Shown here piece by piece: positions 6,043-9,751 of a DNA stretch of 9,751 nt. The notes under the pieces are model-generated. The model worked only from the letters and a program-made list of their open reading frames with translations. It had not been told where the DNA came from and did not search any database. Each line of letters starts with the position of its first letter. The stretch's first letter is position 1. The DNA lies in assembly GCA_023300065.1 (NCBI GenBank), contig JALZWJ010000306.1, positions 1-9,751 of the forward strand. Reading direction: 5' to 3'. Origin of the DNA: Akkermansiaceae bacterium (GTDB taxonomy: Bacteria > Verrucomicrobiota > Verrucomicrobiia > Verrucomicrobiales > Akkermansiaceae). Position numbers and translations under genes: made by a program.

Positions 6043-9000
6043 ATGTCTAAGACTTCCCGTATTACAAAACGCTCCATTCATTTACTGATTCTTTTGATCA
6101 TAACGGCAACCTGTTTTGTTAAATTTCTTTCCCAGCCCAACGCAGTTACGTCCGTCCGCCCTCTCGATACGTCCATTGCTCAGGAATCTTCAAATGAGAG
6201 GAAGCTCCTCCTTGTCGAGGAAGGGTCAAATTCTACCGGATCGCCTGAGCCAGTGGCCTTCCTTTCTAACCCTGATTCACAAGTGTTTAGGGGGGATAAC
6301 AATGTCATGTTGTTTCCTGATGTTCACCGAGTAAAACGTAACCCTGTCAAAGGATCAGTATTCAGACAGCCTTTATTTAAAGTGGAACATGGGGAACCAA
6401 ACGGTGAATTGACATTCACTGAGGAGACCAAATCAGCAATCGAGGCTCGGGTGGATCTTTCCGCCGTGAGAGAGTTTTTGCTTTCCGACGCTCAGTATTT
6501 TCCAATTCCAGTCTCAGAATCCAAGTTAGTCCTTTTTGATGTTCAAAGCGTCGAGGAGCAGGGAGTAAATACAGTGTCGCTGGTTGGAAAAGTGAAAGAC
6601 CGTCCGTTCACCCAAGTGAGATTCGCTTTCCATGACGGCGCGGTCGCGGGTTCCGTCGAGCTGCTTGATGAGCCGACCTACTACAACTATGGCATGGCCG
6701 GTAATGGCAACGTGGCCATTCGTCAGCTAGATATGGAGCAGAATATCTATGGGACTTGCGCCAATTGCGACGGCACTCATCAGCATGGGATATTTGACCA
6801 GAACAATCAAGACGGTCAGGTGACGGAGATCGATAATCCTGTTTTTGCAGCGAGTGCATCTTCTGACTACGATCATGTGATTGATGGCGTTCTTGGTTAC
6901 ACTACTGCAGCGAAGAATTCGATGGGCGGCACCGCCGCAATGGAAGCGAAAATTTTATTGTCGACTGGATTCATTAATGACGCGCTCGCAAACAGCAACA
7001 TCACTGATACGGTTGTCACGCTATTGGGAACAGTCGAGGAAGTTGGCCATAATAAAGGTTTGGTTGCCACCTTTGAGGATCTCAAGAATTCGAATAGTTT
7101 GAATATAACCGATCTCTGGTGGACTCTAGGCGCGGACTATCTGGCTCTTGTCTATAACGGAAGTGGTGGAGTTGCTAACTTGGATGGAATTAAATACGTA
7201 ATAGGCAGTAATGGCTTAGACAACTCAGCGGATTCGGTCGTCCATGAATTTGGGCATCTACTGGGATGCGTTCACTCATGGGGCGATACCGAAGGAACTT
7301 TGGGCACCAATAAAACCAGTTCGAATTTCGGTTGGCGCTTCCGCCCAGAGGGGGGGGCTAAGACCAGAACGGTCATGAGCTACTCGGGAGGCTGGGCGAC
7401 CTTACGGATCGGCTATTTCTCAAATCCGGATGTTCTCTTCAGAGACGCTCCGACCGGAGTGGTGAATGGATATGACGCAAGCCAAGACAGCACGATTGAT
7501 CCACAACTCATCAGTGGCGGTGCTATTGGTTCGGCAGGGAATGGCTATGACGGCACCAATCCGCATCTGGGGGCAAACAATCGAGGGGAAATTCAAGCCA
7601 ATCGGATTACCTACGTCAATAAAGGCAGTCGGAAAGCCATGGCGCTAGTAAATCCTGCTGGAGGACTCGTTTATCACACCGGACGGGATCAACTGATTTA
7701 TTGGATTGGTGGCGACAATACCCAGCAAACCGAGGTCGAACTCTATAAGGGTGGCGTTTTTCATAGCACCATCGCCAGCCTCTCAGGTGCACAGATGCGC
7801 TCGTATGACTGGGTGATTCCCGACGTTCCCAACGGCGAGGATTACAGCATCAGAGTTTCCATCGAAGGCGAGACGCCCTTCTCAAGTGAATTGTTCGAGA
7901 TCCAACAAATCGAGGCATTCTCAGAAGACATTTCGATTGCAGCCATTAGCGGGTTGCCCAGGCAAGTCACGCTTCCCAGCATCCCCGATGTTACCTTCGA
8001 ATACACTATCTCTCAGCCTTCCAATGGAACAATTACCGGAACTCCGCCAAATCTTATCTACACGCCCAACGCCGGAGCAAGCTCAGACAGCTTCACTTAC
8101 AGCATCGGCCTTGAGGGCGAAAGCTCCGAAACCGCCACGATCTCGATCAAGGTGGCTTCGATCGTTGCCCACTGGCCCCTTGATGACGGTGCTGGTAGCG
8201 TTGTCACTGATGTGTCCGGCAATGGACATCATGGAACTTTGACCTCTGCAGTATGGTTGCCGGAAGGGAAGGTTGATGGAGCTCTGGAGTTCAATGGAGG
8301 CACTGGTTCGGTGGCACTTCCATCATCTGCATTTACTGGTGTAGCGAATGAAATGACTTTGTCCATGTGGGTCAACGGTGACGTTTCCCGAAGTGTGGCG
8401 GATTCCGTCTTTTCGATGCAGGATGCAAATGGCAGCTCGATTATGCATGTTCGCTTGGGAGACCAGATCGGCACTTCGAATCGGATTTATTGGTCAACCT
8501 GTATCCCTCAGGGCTGCAATACTCTATTCAGTGATGTCGCCACCGATGAAGTGAGAGGCGAATGGAACCACTACGTTTTCGTAAAAAACGCTGAGTCAGG
8601 CACGATGAAAGTTTACCTGAACGGAGTGAGTGAGCATGAACTGGTAAATTTCCTACCGATATCCGAGGCTGCCACCGCTTACCTCGGAAGCGAAACCACC
8701 AGCACGGGAAACTACCATGGGCTGCTCGACAATGTGAAACTCTACGATGTTGAGATGGAACCAGAGACGGTGGCGGATCTCTATCGCAGGGAAACACGTG
8801 AGCCGCCAACAGCTGTTGCCCAAACCGTGAACGTTGCCAAGAATGGTTCTACGGAAGGCTTGTTTACGAGTTCGGCGGCGTTGGCCACCTACACGATCGT
8901 CGATCTACCCACGAATGGATTCCTTTCTTCGACTGGCTCCGCTTGGACCTACACACCAGATACCAACTTTGAAGGCAGTGATAGCTTTACATTCTACCCC

Positions 9001-9751
9001 TCGGCCGAAGGACTGACCGGATCCCCCGTCACTGTGAGCCTGAACGTCATCGCGTTTCCTTCGTCCATTTCCATTCCCCCAACGGCAGCCTCATCTGGCT
9101 ATCATGTTACAACCAGCGAAGCCACTGCGTTTCGGTCCACGGGCGTTGCCAAGAACTTTGATGCTGATGCTGACGATGTCTATGGAACGGCGGGCTATTA
9201 TTTCTATGGAAATGGAGAAGACAGCTCGACCAATAGTGACGGCACACCTTCTTGGGTGACGTCAGTTGGAGCTGTGGCCGATACAGTATGGACGACTGAT
9301 TCGTATACTGATTTTGATAATCCTACCGCAGCGATTTCCGCGAATGTCGCTGATTGGACAAGCAACGGCATTGGGCAGATAGATACCGACAACACGACCG
9401 GTGGCCTTTGGGCAGAACTATTGACTTTCACGGTGGATGCTAACGCCCCACGACATTTCCGACTCGGAGTGATGGCTGGGAATAATGACCTTACAAATGG
9501 CCGCTGGGATCCTGCGGCATTGAGAGTGTCGTTTGAGGGAGGAGTCTCGGTTGAAGCCGCGGGTCTAGAAATTACAAATTTGGGCATGGTGTTCTTTGAT
9601 GTAGCGCTTGATGATGGTGTTTCAGGGAGTTTTTCTATCGAAGGACAGAATCGGGATCTCGGTGGAAGCACGAAAGGGCCGTCCATTGCTGGCATCACCT
9701 TTGATGAAGCTGAGGCGACACAAAACCTTTCAGCTTACGCCGCCTGGGTTG
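6043..9751 (+). CDS. Large secreted modular metzincin-type zinc metalloprotease (3' end beyond window)
   Basis: The frame is open from the ATG at 6043 to the window edge, 1236 codons without a stop. A basic n-region and hydrophobic stretch (about residues 11-30) give a signal peptide or anchor. A propeptide-like region spans about 100-245 (YYNYGMAGNGNVAIRQLD, then CANC at 239-242). The catalytic domain is about 276-525, with zinc motif HEFGHLLGCVH at 401-411 (His401, Glu402, His405, His411) and a Met-turn TVMSYSGG (Met445). This is the HExxHxxGxxH metzincin pattern, closest by eye to bacterial M12B/reprolysin-like enzymes. Then follow a Kre9/KNH-like module (about 540-607), an Ig-like module (about 640-705), LamG (about 707-916, AHWPLDDGAG to LLDNVKLYD, with CIPQGC at 820-825), a second Ig-like module (about 927-1003) and an unassigned beta-rich domain (about 1007-1220). 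The last residues, YAAWV, suggest a further C-terminal module. Likely role: secreted, polymer-attached proteolysis. Confidence 0.9.
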   Translation, partial: MSKTSRITKRSIHLLILLIITATCFVKFLSQPNAVTSVRPLDTSIAQESSNERKLLLVEEGSNSTGSPEPVAFLSNPDSQVFRGDNNVMLFPDVHRVKRNPVKGSVFRQPLFKVEHGEPNGELTFTEETKSAIEARVDLSAVREFLLSDAQYFPIPVSESKLVLFDVQSVEEQGVNTVSLVGKVKDRPFTQVRFAFHDGAVAGSVELLDEPTYYNYGMAGNGNVAIRQLDMEQNIYGTCANCDGTHQHGIFDQNNQDGQVTEIDNPVFAASASSDYDHVIDGVLGYTTAAKNSMGGTAAMEAKILLSTGFINDALANSNITDTVVTLLGTVEEVGHNKGLVATFEDLKNSNSLNITDLWWTLGADYLALVYNGSGGVANLDGIKYVIGSNGLDNSADSVVHEFGHLLGCVHSWGDTEGTLGTNKTSSNFGWRFRPEGGAKTRTVMSYSGGWATLRIGYFSNPDVLFRDAPTGVVNGYDASQDSTIDPQLISGGAIGSAGNGYDGTNPHLGANNRGEIQANRITYVNKGSRKAMALVNPAGGLVYHTGRDQLIYWIGGDNTQQTEVELYKGGVFHSTIASLSGAQMRSYDWVIPDVPNGEDYSIRVSIEGETPFSSELFEIQQIEAFSEDISIAAISGLPRQVTLPSIPDVTFEYTISQPSNGTITGTPPNLIYTPNAGASSDSFTYSIGLEGESSETATISIKVASIVAHWPLDDGAGSVVTDVSGNGHHGTLTSAVWLPEGKVDGALEFNGGTGSVALPSSAFTGVANEMTLSMWVNGDVSRSVADSVFSMQDANGSSIMHVRLGDQIGTSNRIYWSTCIPQGCNTLFSDVATDEVRGEWNHYVFVKNAESGTMKVYLNGVSEHELVNFLPISEAATAYLGSETTSTGNYHGLLDNVKLYDVEMEPETVADLYRRETREPPTAVAQTVNVAKNGSTEGLFTSSAALATYTIVDLPTNGFLSSTGSAWTYTPDTNFEGSDSFTFYPSAEGLTGSPVTVSLNVIAFPSSISIPPTAASSGYHVTTSEATAFRSTGVAKNFDADADDVYGTAGYYFYGNGEDSSTNSDGTPSWVTSVGAVADTVWTTDSYTDFDNPTAAISANVADWTSNGIGQIDTDNTTGGLWAELLTFTVDANAPRHFRLGVMAGNNDLTNGRWDPAALRVSFEGGVSVEAAGLEITNLGMVFFDVALDDGVSGSFSIEGQNRDLGGSTKGPSIAGITFDEAEATQNLSAYAAWV

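Overview
The window fits a Gram-negative bacterium of the Planctomycetota-Verrucomicrobiota-Chlamydiota group, most likely Verrucomicrobiota. This is an inference from gene content, not a phylogenetic result. The clues are an exported S1 sulfatase, a sensor kinase with discoidin-like periplasmic domains, a secreted SUMF1-fold protein with a short N-terminal beta module, and a very large secreted protein carrying LamG and Ig-like modules. Recognisable Shine-Dalgarno sequences are also scarce. No rRNA, tRNA, CRISPR array, insertion sequence or integrase is visible.

Left half, minus strand, read right to left: a two-component system comes first. It is a membrane histidine kinase (4507-2480) followed after 8 bases by a NarL/FixJ-type response regulator (2471-1806). 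A 91- to 121-base gap holding a perfect 8+4+8 dyad beside an A-rich tract (T-rich on the plus strand) leads into an exported arylsulfatase-type sulfatase (1684-212). Beyond the sulfatase lie a hairpin (155-179) and a short open frame running off the left edge that resembles a sulfatase C-terminus. That frame may be the relic of a second sulfatase gene.

Middle: a 365-base divergent intergenic region (4508-4872) separates the kinase from two plus-strand genes. It contains short palindromes, five CTAG tetramers, a plausible sigma70 promoter, a 21-codon leader-like ORF with a Pro-Pro-Pro run, and C-rich and G-rich arms that could pair.

Right half, plus strand: a secreted SUMF1/FGE-fold protein (4873-6030) lacks the catalytic cysteine pair of true formylglycine-generating enzymes. 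Twelve bases later comes a modular secreted zinc metalloprotease of the metzincin type (6043 to beyond 9751, at least 1236 residues, 3' end outside the window). Its order is propeptide, catalytic domain with HEFGHLLGCVH and a Met-turn, a Kre9/KNH-like module, an Ig-like module, LamG, a second Ig-like module, and an unassigned beta-rich domain.

Working model (inference): the kinase senses an extracellular or periplasmic glycan or glycoconjugate through its discoidin-like domains. The regulator then controls secreted enzymes that attack sulfated, protein-bearing polymers, namely the sulfatase on one side and possibly the SUMF1-like/protease operon on the other. Nothing in the sequence proves that the two divergent units share control.
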